DNA from: Mucilaginibacter aquaedulcis
GTDB lineage: Bacteria; Bacteroidota; Bacteroidia; Sphingobacteriales; Sphingobacteriaceae
NCBI RefSeq assembly: GCF_030409325.1
Contig: NZ_JAUFPR010000004.1
Coordinates: 853,548 to 917,547 of the forward strand
Direction: 5' to 3'
Length of the DNA: 64,000 bases
The notes under the pieces are model-generated. The model saw only the letters and a program-made list of their open reading frames with translations, did not search any database and was not told the origin of the DNA. This document shows positions 1 to 8,943 of the stretch, piece by piece (the first letter of the stretch is position 1; each line of letters opens with the position of its first letter). Made by a program: the position numbers and the translations under genes.

Positions 1-2287
1 CGGCACCCATCAGATTTTTAACAAAATAATCCCAGCGGCGGCGGGTCATGTACAAAGAATACTGGCCGTAACCATGGGCATTGTTAGGGAATACTATCAG
101 GTCATAATTTTTATTGGCCTTCTCCAGGGCTTCCACAACCAGCATGGTATTATACGGAGGTACGTTGTCGTCCATTAAGCCATGTGCAAGCATCAGTTTA
201 CCTTTCAGGTTTTTAGCATAATTTTGATTTGCCTGCGCCTCGTAGTTTGATGTTCCATCCGGTTGTTGGGTAAGTAAGCCAATATAGCGTTCGCCCCAAT
301 CATCCTCGTAGTTGCGGTTTTCATGGTTGCCTGATTCCGAAATACCTACTTTAAAAAAGTCGGGAAAACGGAACATGGCGGCAGCAGTTGCAAAACCACC
401 GCCCGAATGTCCCCAGATGCCTGCGCGGTTAATATCAATGTACGGATATTTTTGAGCCAGCTGCTGCATAGCGCCAACCTGATCAGGCAGGGTATTTTCA
501 GACATGTGCCCGTAATTCATATCATGATAGCTTTTTGAACGTAGCGGATTGCTGGTGCCTTCTATCTGTACTACTACAAAACCCAGCTCGGCCAGTGCCT
601 GGCAATCACCATGTGCCGATGCAAATGACCAGCTGCCTACACTACCACCCTGAGGGCCAGGGTAGATGTTGTTGATAATAGGATATTTCTTGTTCGGATC
701 AAGCTTGGTTGGCACATACATTAAACCATAGATATCAGTTTGGCCATCATGCGCTTTAACACTGATAGGTACCGGAGCTTTCCAGCCGGCAGCTACTAAC
801 CTGCTGATGTCGGTTTTTTCTAATGTGCTGATCAGTTTCCCGTTCAGGCTGCGTAATACACTTACAGGTGCTACAGCTGCGCTTGAATAGGTATCAATAA
901 AGTAATTGTTATCTGGTGATAAGGTGATCTGGTGATTACCAGCTTCGGGGGTTAACAGTGTAAGCCCTTTGCCATTAAAACCAACTTTATATAAATGGGT
1001 GAAATAAGGATTGCCCGGTTCTCGGCCATCAGCCAGGAAATAGATCTGGCGGTTCTTTTCGTCAACATTCAACAGTTCAGTTACTGCCCAGTTACCTTTG
1101 GTGATCTGGTTTTTAATTTTTCCGGTAGTTGCATCATACAAATAAAGATGACCCCAGTTATCGCGCTCAGAAAACCAGATGATCTCATTTGATTTAGCCA
1201 GGTATTTCCAGTTGATACTTCCCTGGCCCGATTCATATTGGGTAGGTACGGTTTCTTCAAAAACTTCGCGAACGGCACCGGTAGCAGCATCAGCAATACG
1301 GAATTTTTCCTGTTTATGATCGCGGGAGGTAGATACGAAGGCCAGTTTAGAGGCATCTGCATTCCAGTCAACATCATCAAAGGTACCGCTGCTGGCAATA
1401 TCATCGCTCAGGGTGGCCCGGTGCGGATCAGGCGCAACCTGTATGTTGATCACTTTTGGCTCATCAACATTGATGATCACACGGCTTATCATGGCAACTT
1501 CTTTATCACCCGGCAGTGCATATTTCCAGGCTTTTAAGGTAGGATGGCCAACATTGGTGGTAACCAGGTACATATCGCCAACATTGCGCTGATCCTGCTT
1601 AAAAGTGGCTATCTTTTTTGAATCCGGCGACCAGCGCAGAATAGGCCCGTCTGATGATTTCCATCCGGCATTGTCTGTTGCATAGCTGAAGTCTTTTACA
1701 CCATCGGTAGTAAGCTGGGTTTGTGTGCCTGTTTTAATATTACGTATCCAAAGGTTATAATCTTTAATGTAAGCCACCAGGCTGCCATCGGGCGATGCTA
1801 CTTCATCATCTCCGCCTCTGCGGCTTCTGCGTGCTTTGGTTGAGCCAACTATGGCATTATCCGGACTGCATTGGTAGGTTTGCAAATCGCATTTCCATGA
1901 TTTGCCATCGGCAGCAAAGGAAATAGCTTTACCATCCTCAGAAAAACTGAAGGTAAGGAAAGGTAGCTTGGTGCCCTCATAGGTTTTTCCTGTAGCTGTT
2001 GATAAAGCTGCAGCCAGCTTTTTATGATCAAAAGCAGCCGCACGTGATTTTTTCGCCGGATCAACCAAAATAAACTCGCTGCCTTGCGGGGTTAAAACGC
2101 GGTACCAGAATTTATCGCCGGGTAACCAGTTTGGTGCTACGGGGCCATGGTCAACCAGTGGCGCGGTGTTGTAGCTCATAAAGCTTTCCGCATGGGCATA
2201 ATCCTTATCGGTTAAGCCGGGTACCTGCTGGGCATTTGCAGCTAAGGCAAATGCAACCGAGGTTAGGGATAGTAAGTATTTATTCAT
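1..2287 (-). CDS. S9 family peptidase, dipeptidyl peptidase IV type (3' end beyond window)
   Basis: Secreted serine peptidase of the prolyl oligopeptidase clan, expected to release Xaa-Pro dipeptides from peptides in the periplasm. The frame is open for 762 codons from the ATG at 2285-2287 to the window edge and no stop is seen. A signal peptide (MNKYLLSLTSVAFALAANAQ) is followed by a beta-propeller region and a C-terminal alpha/beta hydrolase domain. The triad reads as Ser628 in GHSGGG, Asp706 in HGLMDDNVP and His738 in NNAHGYG, nearly the same numbering as human DPP-IV (630/708/740), so probably only a few C-terminal residues are missing. It starts 35 bp after the CapA-like gene on the same strand and is probably co-transcribed with it. 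The subfamily call rests on motif spacing; exact substrate is inferred. Confidence 0.9.
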   Translation of the reverse strand, partial: MNKYLLSLTSVAFALAANAQQVPGLTDKDYAHAESFMSYNTAPLVDHGPVAPNWLPGDKFWYRVLTPQGSEFILVDPAKKSRAAAFDHKKLAAALSTATGKTYEGTKLPFLTFSFSEDGKAISFAADGKSWKCDLQTYQCSPDNAIVGSTKARRSRRGGDDEVASPDGSLVAYIKDYNLWIRNIKTGTQTQLTTDGVKDFSYATDNAGWKSSDGPILRWSPDSKKIATFKQDQRNVGDMYLVTTNVGHPTLKAWKYALPGDKEVAMISRVIINVDEPKVINIQVAPDPHRATLSDDIASSGTFDDVDWNADASKLAFVSTSRDHKQEKFRIADAATGAVREVFEETVPTQYESGQGSINWKYLAKSNEIIWFSERDNWGHLYLYDATTGKIKNQITKGNWAVTELLNVDEKNRQIYFLADGREPGNPYFTHLYKVGFNGKGLTLLTPEAGNHQITLSPDNNYFIDTYSSAAVAPVSVLRSLNGKLISTLEKTDISRLVAAGWKAPVPISVKAHDGQTDIYGLMYVPTKLDPNKKYPIINNIYPGPQGGSVGSWSFASAHGDCQALAELGFVVVQIEGTSNPLRSKSYHDMNYGHMSENTLPDQVGAMQQLAQKYPYIDINRAGIWGHSGGGFATAAAMFRFPDFFKVGISESGNHENRNYEDDWGERYIGLLTQQPDGTSNYEAQANQNYAKNLKGKLMLAHGLMDDNVPPYNTMLVVEALEKANKNYDLIVFPNNAHGYGQYSLYMTRRRWDYFVKNLMGA

Positions 2288-2322
2288 ACGTGTTTAACGT
2301 GTGTTTAAAAATGATTTTACAA

Positions 2323-3549
2323 TTAAGGATGCAAATTAACGTTTTTAACCCCGCTAATTGTTGCAGGTGTTGTAACTTTTGTGAGCGAATTTTTAAACCC
2401 TGGAATGGCCGATATGGCACCATCGTCGGTAATGCTAAGACCTCCGTCGCGGAAATCGGTGTTGGTAAGCATTTTGATGCGGCGGGCAGCCTGATTCAGC
2501 GTATCCCTGACCAAACCTTTGTCATGTGCCTGGCTAAATGATATAATACGGCCGCTTAAAAACTTACCATCTTTGTTTACATATACCTTTAATAACGGAG
2601 CCATGCCACAAATACCGCTAACGCTTACACTTTTATAGGTGCAAAAGTTGCCGAGGCTATAGGCAATAAGGCGGTCGTTATAAATTTCCATAGCGCGGTT
2701 AACATGCGGGCCGTTACCAAAAACCAGGTCGGCACCGGCATCAATGGCGTTGTGGGCAAAGGCATAAACGTCGCCGCGCTTTTCGCCTATGAATGTCTCT
2801 AAAGTAAATGGCACGTGTTCAAAATCAACACCCTCACCGCCGCCGTGGAAAGATACCAGCACAATATCGCAGCGCTGTTTCAACTCGCCGATGATGCGTT
2901 GAGCCCCTTTCAGGTCATGTATAGATACGGTATTGGCATTAGGCGCAAATGAACAGAAACCATATTTAATACCGTTGAACTCAAACACAACGGAGGGTTT
3001 TGCCAGCAAACCGGCATAATTGATGGCAAGGCTATCAAGGGTGTTTGTAGTGCTTTTACGGCCCAGGGCATCAAAGTCATTAACATGATTATTGGCAAGG
3101 CTGAGCAAATTAAAACCGGCATCCTTTAAAACGGAGGCATACCTTACCGGCATCCTGAACAGGTAGGGCTTGCTGCGCTGGTGCATTTTAAAATTCGCAG
3201 GAGCGCCGGTATCGGCCAGAGCGCCTTCGAGGTTGCCGAATGCGACGTCGGTGTTTTTCAGATCTGCAGTAACGGCTTTGAAACTGTTACGGGCATCATC
3301 AGGAGGCAGTGTGGAACTATCAGGGTATGATGTACCCAGCATAATATCACCAACGGCGGCTATACAAAATGAATCGCGCTGAAGCGGTGTAGACTGCGTT
3401 GTTGAATTTTTGGGTTGAAGTACTGTTTTTTTTTGCTTAACAGTTACCGTTTTGTTTGGCACAGGAGCGTTGCAGGCAGACAGAAGAAACAGGCTGCCGG
3501 TTACTAATAGTGATAGGTATAGTGCTATGTAAAAAAAAAGTCCCCTCAT
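2323..3549 (-). CDS. CapA family lipoprotein (poly-gamma-glutamate capsule-type metallophosphoesterase fold)
   Basis: The 408-residue protein starts with a hydrophobic segment ending in the lipobox LLSAC, so it is probably a lipoprotein. CapA/PgsA motifs follow in order: AVGDIMLG near residue 65, FGNLEGAL, SLANNHVNDF, VSFHGGGEG and FGNGPHVNRAMEIY with YSLGNF. These residues line the metal site of the calcineurin-like PGA_cap domain. In Bacillus, CapA takes part in poly-gamma-glutamate synthesis; Bacteroidota carry many orphan copies of unknown role. No capB or capC lies nearby, so a capsule role is not supported. It lies 41 bp downstream of the NlpC/P60 gene and 35 bp upstream of the S9 peptidase, suggesting a three-gene envelope operon read from the promoter at 4257-4287. 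Confidence 0.88.
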   Translation of the reverse strand: MRGLFFYIALYLSLLVTGSLFLLSACNAPVPNKTVTVKQKKTVLQPKNSTTQSTPLQRDSFCIAAVGDIMLGTSYPDSSTLPPDDARNSFKAVTADLKNTDVAFGNLEGALADTGAPANFKMHQRSKPYLFRMPVRYASVLKDAGFNLLSLANNHVNDFDALGRKSTTNTLDSLAINYAGLLAKPSVVFEFNGIKYGFCSFAPNANTVSIHDLKGAQRIIGELKQRCDIVLVSFHGGGEGVDFEHVPFTLETFIGEKRGDVYAFAHNAIDAGADLVFGNGPHVNRAMEIYNDRLIAYSLGNFCTYKSVSVSGICGMAPLLKVYVNKDGKFLSGRIISFSQAHDKGLVRDTLNQAARRIKMLTNTDFRDGGLSITDDGAISAIPGFKNSLTKVTTPATISGVKNVNLHP

Positions 3550-3590
3550 GCGTATGAGGGGACTAAATTAGTTATTTAATTGAAATTCTT

Positions 3591-4184
3591 TTAATTGCTG
3601 TTATTATCCTCATCGGTTGTTGCAGCAGTACCGCCTGTAAACTCATCTTTAAAAGCAGCTAACAAACGGCCGCCTTTATAAAAATAACGGCTGTAATAAT
3701 TATCGTCAAGGCTGCTGATGGCTACACCTTTTGATGATGCGTGGGCAAAACGGTTATTACCCAAATAAATACCAACATGTGAAATACGACGGCTGTGAAT
3801 TTTAAAGAAAACAAGATCGCCTTCTTTCAGGTCGTCTTTACCAACAGGGCTCACCATACTGAAAATATCGCGTGAGCTTCTTTTGATATCAAGGTTAAAA
3901 ACCTCGCTGTATAATTCTTTGGTGAAAGCAGAGCAATCAATACCTTTTCTGGAGCTACCGCCAAAATGATAAGGGGTACCTATCCAATCATAAACAAAAT
4001 GAAAAAGTTTCATGTTTGAGGTTGCAGATAACGCAACGCCCATAATTTGTGATAAGTAAGTATTTGCTAAACCTTCCTGTTCGTCGGGAGCCTTATCGGT
4101 GGTGGTATTTGGGGCTGATACTGTTTGAGCTTGCGAAGCTAAAACGCTTAAAAGCAGTACAGTAGCAAGGATAATTTTCTTCAT
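3591..4184 (-). CDS. NlpC/P60 family peptidoglycan hydrolase
   Basis: A 197-residue secreted cysteine peptidase expected to cut the stem peptide of peptidoglycan. The signal peptide is MKKIILATVLLLSVLASQAQ. The NlpC/P60 domain spans about residues 60-175 with the probable catalytic Cys84 in GIDCSAF, His136 in SHVGIYLG and third polar residue His148 in FAHASS. A Thr/Asp/Glu-rich stretch (residues 24-38) links the signal to the domain and the C-terminus ends in a low-complexity acidic/Asn tail. It is the first gene of a minus-strand cluster with capA-like and S9 peptidase genes, and a consensus promoter sits about 70 bp upstream. Confidence 0.92.
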   Translation of the reverse strand: MKKIILATVLLLSVLASQAQTVSAPNTTTDKAPDEQEGLANTYLSQIMGVALSATSNMKLFHFVYDWIGTPYHFGGSSRKGIDCSAFTKELYSEVFNLDIKRSSRDIFSMVSPVGKDDLKEGDLVFFKIHSRRISHVGIYLGNNRFAHASSKGVAISSLDDNYYSRYFYKGGRLLAAFKDEFTGGTAATTDEDNNSN

Positions 4185-4256
4185 TTAATGCGTTAGTTTG
4201 TTGTTAGGGCCAACAAATTGTTTATTAAATCAGACACTTGTGTCCATCGTTGGATA

Positions 4257-4287
4257 CAAAACTATTTATATTTTTTAAAATTGCAAA
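4257..4287 (-). promoter_or_regulatory. Bacteroidota-type promoter for the NlpC/P60 gene
   Basis: Read on the minus strand, TTTG (4284-4287) is followed by 19 bp and TAGTTTTG (4257-4264), an exact match to the sigma-ABfr consensus TTTG-N19-TAnnTTTG. Transcription would start near 4250, giving a leader of about 65 nt. Confidence 0.7.
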
Positions 4288-4615
4288 TAAATGGCACTTT
4301 TTTTTCAATAAATATAAATTATTTATCTATCTTAAAAATGTCGTCAATCAAAGCGCTCGCCCGTTACGTTTCTGTTACTTTTAGGTTATTCGATTTTACA
4401 ATTTTTTTTCATTTTTATTTAAAAAGTAACGCTTAAACCACTTCAAAATTGGTCGTTTTGGCCGTTTAAACACCTTTTTGTCACTAAAAAACTTCGGCAA
4501 TATGGGCATATGGCAGTATAAAGTTTGGTAAAACTGATAAAGTGCGGCAAACACTATTCATTTACAGGGCTTTTCCTGAAATAAAAAATAAATCTGCATA
4601 ACAAATTCACCGCAG

Positions 4616-4647
4616 TTTCGATAATTTAAAGGATATAATTAGATTTG
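4616..4647 (+). promoter_or_regulatory. Probable promoter of pdhA
   Basis: TAGATTTG at 4640-4647 matches the Bacteroidota -7 element exactly. TTTC at 4616-4619, 20 bp upstream, is one base off the -33 element. The start codon at 4681 lies about 27 nt after the predicted start of transcription. Confidence 0.6.
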
Positions 4648-4680
4648 CGCTTTACTCCAAGAAATTGACTGTTTAAATAC

Positions 4681-5676
4681 ATGAGTTCAATCGAAATAAC
4701 CAAAGACACTTACCTGATGTGGTACGAACAAATGCTGTTGATGCGGAAGTTCGAAGAAAAGACAGGACAGCTATACGGACAACAGAAGATCAGGGGCTTT
4801 TGCCACCTGTATATTGGGCAGGAGGCAGTTTTAGCCGGAGCCATGTCTGTAATGAAACAGGAAGACAGCATGATAACCGCTTACAGGGATCACGCTCACG
4901 CTTTGGCCAAAGGTGTAACACCTAAGGCTATCATGGCCGAAATGTATGGTAAAGCAACCGGATGCTCAAAAGGCAAAGGAGGCTCCATGCACATGTTTGA
5001 TAAAAGCAAGCATTTTTACGGTGGTCATGGTATAGTTGGCGGCCAGGTACCACTGGGTGCGGGTATAGCTTTTGCCGAAAAATATAAAGGAACTGAGTTT
5101 GTAAACATTACCTACATGGGAGATGGTGCCGTGCGCCAGGGTGCACTTACCGAAACCTTTAATATGGCCGCGCTTTGGAAATTACCAGTAATTTTCATTT
5201 GCGAAAACAACGGCTACGCGATGGGTACTTCTGTTGAACGTACTACTATCCAAACTGATATTTATAAGTTAGGCTTACCTTATGGTATCCCTTCATCGGC
5301 TGTTGATGGTATGGATCCTGCTGCGGTACACGTAGCCATGGACGAGGCTATTTCACGTGCCCGTGCAGGCGAAGGGCCAACCTTTTTGGAAATGCGTACT
5401 TACCGCTACAAAGGTCACTCTATGTCTGACCCACAAAAGTACCGTACTAAAGAGGAGTTGGAAAGCTATAAGGCAAAAGATCCGATAGAGCTGACCAAAC
5501 AAGCCATCATCGAAAATAAATATGCAGATGAAAAATGGTTTGAGGAAATAGAAGCTAAAATTAAAGCTACTGTTGATGAGGCAGTTCAGTTTGCTGAAGA
5601 ATCACCATGGCCGGATGCATCTGAGTTGTATACCGACGTTTACGTTCAGGAAGATTATCCATACATTAGAGATTAG
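4681..5676 (+). CDS. pdhA: Pyruvate dehydrogenase E1 component, alpha subunit
   Basis: Thiamine-diphosphate-dependent decarboxylation of pyruvate, first step of the pyruvate dehydrogenase complex that feeds acetyl-CoA to the TCA cycle. The 331-residue length is normal for E1 alpha. The ThDP/Mg2+ motif begins at GDGAVRQG and ends in ENNGYAM (about residues 147-180). The phosphorylation-loop-like region is YKGHSMSDPQKYR. The E2 gene follows after 122 bp, but the E1 beta gene is not next to it; it must be elsewhere, since the protein ends at the normal alpha-subunit boundary and is not a fused alpha-beta E1. A branched-chain 2-oxoacid E1 is less likely because the sequence most resembles PdhA. 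Confidence 0.93.
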   Translation: MSSIEITKDTYLMWYEQMLLMRKFEEKTGQLYGQQKIRGFCHLYIGQEAVLAGAMSVMKQEDSMITAYRDHAHALAKGVTPKAIMAEMYGKATGCSKGKGGSMHMFDKSKHFYGGHGIVGGQVPLGAGIAFAEKYKGTEFVNITYMGDGAVRQGALTETFNMAALWKLPVIFICENNGYAMGTSVERTTIQTDIYKLGLPYGIPSSAVDGMDPAAVHVAMDEAISRARAGEGPTFLEMRTYRYKGHSMSDPQKYRTKEELESYKAKDPIELTKQAIIENKYADEKWFEEIEAKIKATVDEAVQFAEESPWPDASELYTDVYVQEDYPYIRD

Positions 5677-5798
5677 TTTCGGGTTTTGAGTAATGGGTTT
5701 TGAGTTGATAATATTTTAAAGTTTAACTCAAAACTCACCACTTAAAACTTACCACCACTATATAAATACTAAATTTTCTATAAAACATATAAAAGTAT

Positions 5799-7448
5799 AT
5801 GGCCGAAGTAGTTAAAATGCCTAAGATGAGCGATACCATGACCGAAGGGGTATTGGCTAAATGGCATAAAAAAGTTGGCGATAAAGTAAAATCTGGCGAT
5901 GTATTAGCCGAGGTTGAAACTGATAAAGCTACCATGGATTTTGAATCGTACCAGGATGGCACCTTATTATTTATAGGTGTTGAAGAAGGTGCAGCCGTTC
6001 CGGTTGATGCAGTGATTGCCGTAATTGGAAAAGAAGGCGAGGATTACAAAACCGCGCTTGCCGATAGTGGTAGCAAGCCAGCCGCAAAAGAAGAAAAAGC
6101 CGCAGAACCGGCACCGGTTGCTGATAAAAAACCAGCTGCAACTGCCGCACCTAAAGTTGATCTGTCAAGCATTCCGGCTACAGTAATACGTATGCCGCTT
6201 TTAAGCGATACCATGACTGAGGGTACCATTGAAAAATGGAACTTTAAAGTTGGTGATAAAGTAAAAGCCGACGATTCACTTGCCGATGTGGCAACTGACA
6301 AAGCTACCATGGAAGTGGTAGGTTACGAAGCTGGTACTTTATTATATATTGGTGTAAAAGAAGGTGAAGCTGCTGCTGTTAATGGTATTATTGCCATTGT
6401 AGGTAAAGAAGGTACCGATATTACTCCATTATTACAGGATAACGGTGATGCTCCTGCTGCTGCAACAGCTGCAGAAGAGGCTGCTGCGCCTGAAGCTAAA
6501 ACAGCAATTGCTGATGCCTCACCAGCTGCATCAACTGCTGATGACAGCCGTGTTAAAGCATCACCGCTTGCACGTAAAATTGCAAAAGATAAAGGCATCA
6601 ACCTTAATGATGTAAAAGGCAGTGCAGAAAACGGCCGCATCATTAAAAAGGATATAGAAGAGTTTAAAACTCCGGCTCCTTCAACTGCTGCTCCTGCAAG
6701 TACAGAAGCTCCAGCTGCTGCTGCCGCTGCAAAAGCTCCGATCACTTTACCTACATATACCGGCGAAGAGAAATTTACCGAAAGAGCAGTTACTCAAATG
6801 CGCAAGGCTATCAGCCGCCGTTTAAGCGAAAGCTTATTTACCGCGCCGCATTTCTATGTAACGATGAGCATTGATATGGATCAGGCTATTGCTGCACGTA
6901 CCCGCATCAATGATGTTGCTCCGGTTAAAATATCATTTAACGATTTTGTATTGAAAGCCTGCGCTGTTGCCTTAAAACAACACCCTGCTATCAATTCATC
7001 ATTCCTGGGCGATAAGATTCGCACTAACGAGCATATCCACATTGGTGTTGCCGTAGCTGTTGACGAAGGCCTGTTGGTACCGGTAATTAAATTTGCCGAT
7101 GGTAAATCATTAAGCCACATCTCTGTTGAGGTTAAGGAATTTGCTGGTAAGGCAAAATCTAAAAAATTACAACCGGCAGAAATGGAAGGCTCAACCTTCA
7201 CCATATCAAACTTAGGTATGTTTGGTGTTGACGAGTTTACCGCTATCATTAACACACCAAATGCTTGTATCCTTGCTGTAAGCGGTATACAACAGGTTCC
7301 GGTTGTTAAAAATGGCGCTGTGGTACCAGGAAACATCATGAAAGTTACCTTAAGCTGTGACCACCGTGTGGTTGACGGCGCAACAGGTGCCGCGTTCCTG
7401 CAAACCTTAAAATCATTATTAGAAGAGCCTGTAAGATTGCTGATCTAA
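5799..7448 (+). CDS. pdhC: Pyruvate dehydrogenase E2, dihydrolipoamide acetyltransferase with two lipoyl domains
   Basis: Core acyltransferase of the pyruvate dehydrogenase complex, 549 residues. Two lipoyl domains occupy about residues 2-78 and 127-203, with lipoylated lysines expected at Lys43 and Lys168 in the paired ETDKATM/ATDKATM motifs. Ala/Pro/Lys-rich linkers separate them from the peripheral subunit-binding domain (about 250-290, ASPLARKIAKDKG...NGRIIKKDIEEF) and from the catalytic domain (about 330-549), which carries the active-site His522 and Asp526 in DHRVVDG. The linkers are low complexity and give long false frames on the other strand. It follows pdhA by 122 bp, probably in one transcript that ends at the hairpin at 7469-7505. 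Confidence 0.95.
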   Translation: MAEVVKMPKMSDTMTEGVLAKWHKKVGDKVKSGDVLAEVETDKATMDFESYQDGTLLFIGVEEGAAVPVDAVIAVIGKEGEDYKTALADSGSKPAAKEEKAAEPAPVADKKPAATAAPKVDLSSIPATVIRMPLLSDTMTEGTIEKWNFKVGDKVKADDSLADVATDKATMEVVGYEAGTLLYIGVKEGEAAAVNGIIAIVGKEGTDITPLLQDNGDAPAAATAAEEAAAPEAKTAIADASPAASTADDSRVKASPLARKIAKDKGINLNDVKGSAENGRIIKKDIEEFKTPAPSTAAPASTEAPAAAAAAKAPITLPTYTGEEKFTERAVTQMRKAISRRLSESLFTAPHFYVTMSIDMDQAIAARTRINDVAPVKISFNDFVLKACAVALKQHPAINSSFLGDKIRTNEHIHIGVAVAVDEGLLVPVIKFADGKSLSHISVEVKEFAGKAKSKKLQPAEMEGSTFTISNLGMFGVDEFTAIINTPNACILAVSGIQQVPVVKNGAVVPGNIMKVTLSCDHRVVDGATGAAFLQTLKSLLEEPVRLLI

Positions 7449-7468
7449 TTTTGGATTGTACATATTTG

Positions 7469-7505
7469 AAACGGGCGATGAAGTTATTTCATCGCCCGTT
7501 TTGTT
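7469..7505 (+). terminator. Intrinsic terminator after pdhC
   Basis: AAACGGGCGATGAA (7469-7482) and TTCATCGCCCGTTT (7488-7501) form a perfect 14-bp stem with a 5-nt loop, followed by TTGTTT, 20 bp after the pdhC stop. Confidence 0.8.
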
Positions 7506-7518
7506 TGAATCCTCTTAT

Positions 7519-7645
7519 TATTACTAACTACCGCGAGATTAGCGCAGCGTATCTCGTGGTGTATCATGATGTAAGCTTCCAGCTTACGTCAGCTGAAAGC
7601 TGAAGCCATGCTCCGCCGCGAGCTTGTAGCTCGCGGCAGTAATAA
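7519..7645. repeat. Intergenic mosaic of short hairpins
   Basis: Three perfect stems with 3-nt loops lie in a row: GTAAGCT-TCC-AGCTTAC (7571-7587), TCAGCT-GAA-AGCTGA (7589-7603) and CCGCGAGCT-TGT-AGCTCGCGG (7616-7636). The ends (ATTACT...CCGCGAG near 7525-7546 and CTCGCGGCAGTAAT near 7631-7644) are inverted relative to each other, so the block looks like one palindromic element. It sits between convergent genes. Confidence 0.55.
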
Positions 7646-7670
7646 ACTTTATTTTCAGGTAAAACTTGGC

Positions 7671-7703
7671 ACACTTACGAAGTTTTCAAAACTTCGTAAG
7701 TGT
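7671..7703. repeat. 33-bp perfect palindrome
   Basis: Arms ACACTTACGAAGTTTT (7671-7686) and AAAACTTCGTAAGTGT (7688-7703) around one central C. It lies just downstream of the DinB gene stop (minus strand), in the space between convergent genes. It could terminate transcription in either direction although no long T-run follows. Confidence 0.75.
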
Positions 7704-7714
7704 ATAATAGCTTT

Positions 7715-8245
7715 TTAATTTACCGCTAAACCCGCCTGTATATCCTTCAGCTGCTGAATATGCCTTTGGGTATGGTAAACTTGCTGATAGGCCCATTCCA
7801 GGCCGGTTAAATAGCCTATCCCTTTAAACTCTGCTGCTAAGCAGGTATCAGTAAGGTCTTTTGTTTGCGCAAGGTTAATTAGGTTATTAAATCGGCTTCT
7901 TAACTCTCCGGTTAAGGCTTCCTTATCATAGTCCTTATCCTCAGGCGTAATAATAGGAGCTGATTTAAATTTCAGGTCGAAATTTAAAAACAGGTCTTTT
8001 ACATCCTTCACGTATTTATCAGGTGCGCGGTCGGTAGCCTGGGTATCTCCGTTAATAAGGCTAATGCCAGATGAAAGTGACAGTACAATATGTTCGGCCA
8101 ATTGAGCAGCTGTCCAGCTGCCCTCAAACGGAACACGATTAAGGTCGGTAACAGGGGTTAGCGCGAAGGTACCTATCATATCCTGGGCTGTTGCCCCTAT
8201 TAAAACCGGCAAGGGTTGTATTAAATTGCTTTTTTGTGTTTCCAT
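7715..8245 (-). CDS. DinB-like (DinB_2) four-helix protein
   Basis: A 176-residue protein of the DinB/YfiT-like metal-binding four-helix superfamily. Typical features are the N-terminal GSWTAAQLAEHIVLS helix with a putative metal ligand His, and the C-terminal YHTQRHIQQLKDI helix with two more His. Bacteroidota members are often thiol-transferase or detoxification-like proteins; some use bacillithiol, and bshA is present in this window, but a link is only inference. It stands alone between the pdh operon (convergent) and the small membrane protein gene (divergent). Confidence 0.85.
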   Translation of the reverse strand: METQKSNLIQPLPVLIGATAQDMIGTFALTPVTDLNRVPFEGSWTAAQLAEHIVLSLSSGISLINGDTQATDRAPDKYVKDVKDLFLNFDLKFKSAPIITPEDKDYDKEALTGELRSRFNNLINLAQTKDLTDTCLAAEFKGIGYLTGLEWAYQQVYHTQRHIQQLKDIQAGLAVN

Positions 8246-8443
8246 GATCTGTGATATGTATTAATGGTGGTATTTGTTAATTCAAATATCGGGTTAAAGA
8301 ATATGCGGGGTGAGTGGTGAAAAAGACAATTGAGAGGGCAGTTTGCGACAAACGGTCACGGAATACCGTTAACGTACTGTCAAATAACGGGCATGCTTTT
8401 ACAGCTTTTGCTTTTATTGTATATTCACGCAAAAATTTACGTT

Positions 8444-8872
8444 ATGACGCTTTATAGCTTTCTCCAGCATCTTCACTCCGGTTTCAGGTATTTGGTGCTT
8501 GTTTTTATAGTACTGGCTATTTTGGCCGCTCTGGTAGGTTTAACAGGTAACAGTCCGTATACAGACAGAAACCGCAAGCTTAATTTGTTTGCCTTAATAT
8601 CTGCACATACACAATTGCTCATTGGTATTGTATTATATTTTATAAGCCCGTTTGTGCAGTTTACCAAGGAGGCTATGCAGCAAAAAACGTTGCGTTACTT
8701 TACCGCCGAACACTGGATTATCATGATAATAGCTATTGTGCTGATCACCATTGGGCACAGTAAATCAAAAAGAGCCCAGCTGCCTCAAGCTAAGCATAAG
8801 GCAATTTTTACCTTTTATTTACTGGGCTTAATCATAATTGCGGCAGGTATTATACTTATTCCACGTAGCTAA
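8444..8872 (+). CDS. Small four-helix integral membrane protein
   Basis: A 142-residue protein with about four hydrophobic helices (residues ~15-35, 47-67, 81-99 and 119-138), a His pair near the N-terminus (FLQHLHSGFRY) and further His in the second and third helices, reminiscent of small cytochrome b-like membrane proteins common in Bacteroidota. The frame stays open back to 8330, but the upstream 38 residues look non-coding and the conserved start is MTLYSFLQHLHSG at 8444. Function is unknown; haem binding is a guess from the histidines. Confidence 0.75.
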   Translation: MTLYSFLQHLHSGFRYLVLVFIVLAILAALVGLTGNSPYTDRNRKLNLFALISAHTQLLIGIVLYFISPFVQFTKEAMQQKTLRYFTAEHWIIMIIAIVLITIGHSKSKRAQLPQAKHKAIFTFYLLGLIIIAAGIILIPRS

Positions 8873-8905
8873 TAGGATTTAGCTAATAAATAATTTCAGA
8901 AAAAA

Positions 8906-8935
8906 TTTGGTAATTCATTTTTCTTTATAAATTTG
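8906..8935 (+). promoter_or_regulatory. Promoter of the trp operon
   Basis: TTTG at 8906-8909 and TAAATTTG at 8928-8935 are separated by 18 bp, an excellent match to the Bacteroidota consensus. Transcription should begin about 8940-8943, only a few nucleotides before the leader peptide ATG at 8944. Confidence 0.75.
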
Positions 8936-8943
8936 TGACCGCG

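Larger units (their letters stand above)
4185..4680. other. Divergent intergenic region between the NlpC/P60 gene and pdhA
   Basis: About 500 bp, AT-rich, holding opposite promoters for the two flanking genes (listed separately). A short inverted repeat, GACAC-TT-GTGTC at 4233-4244, falls in the predicted 5' leader of the NlpC/P60 gene. A 72-codon plus-strand frame at 4218-4436 has no family resemblance and overlaps the promoter, so it is not called. Confidence 0.6.

Noticed and set aside
4218..4436. 72-codon plus-strand frame in the divergent spacer
   Set aside because: Overlaps a consensus minus-strand promoter and is Phe/Ser-rich by AT content only.
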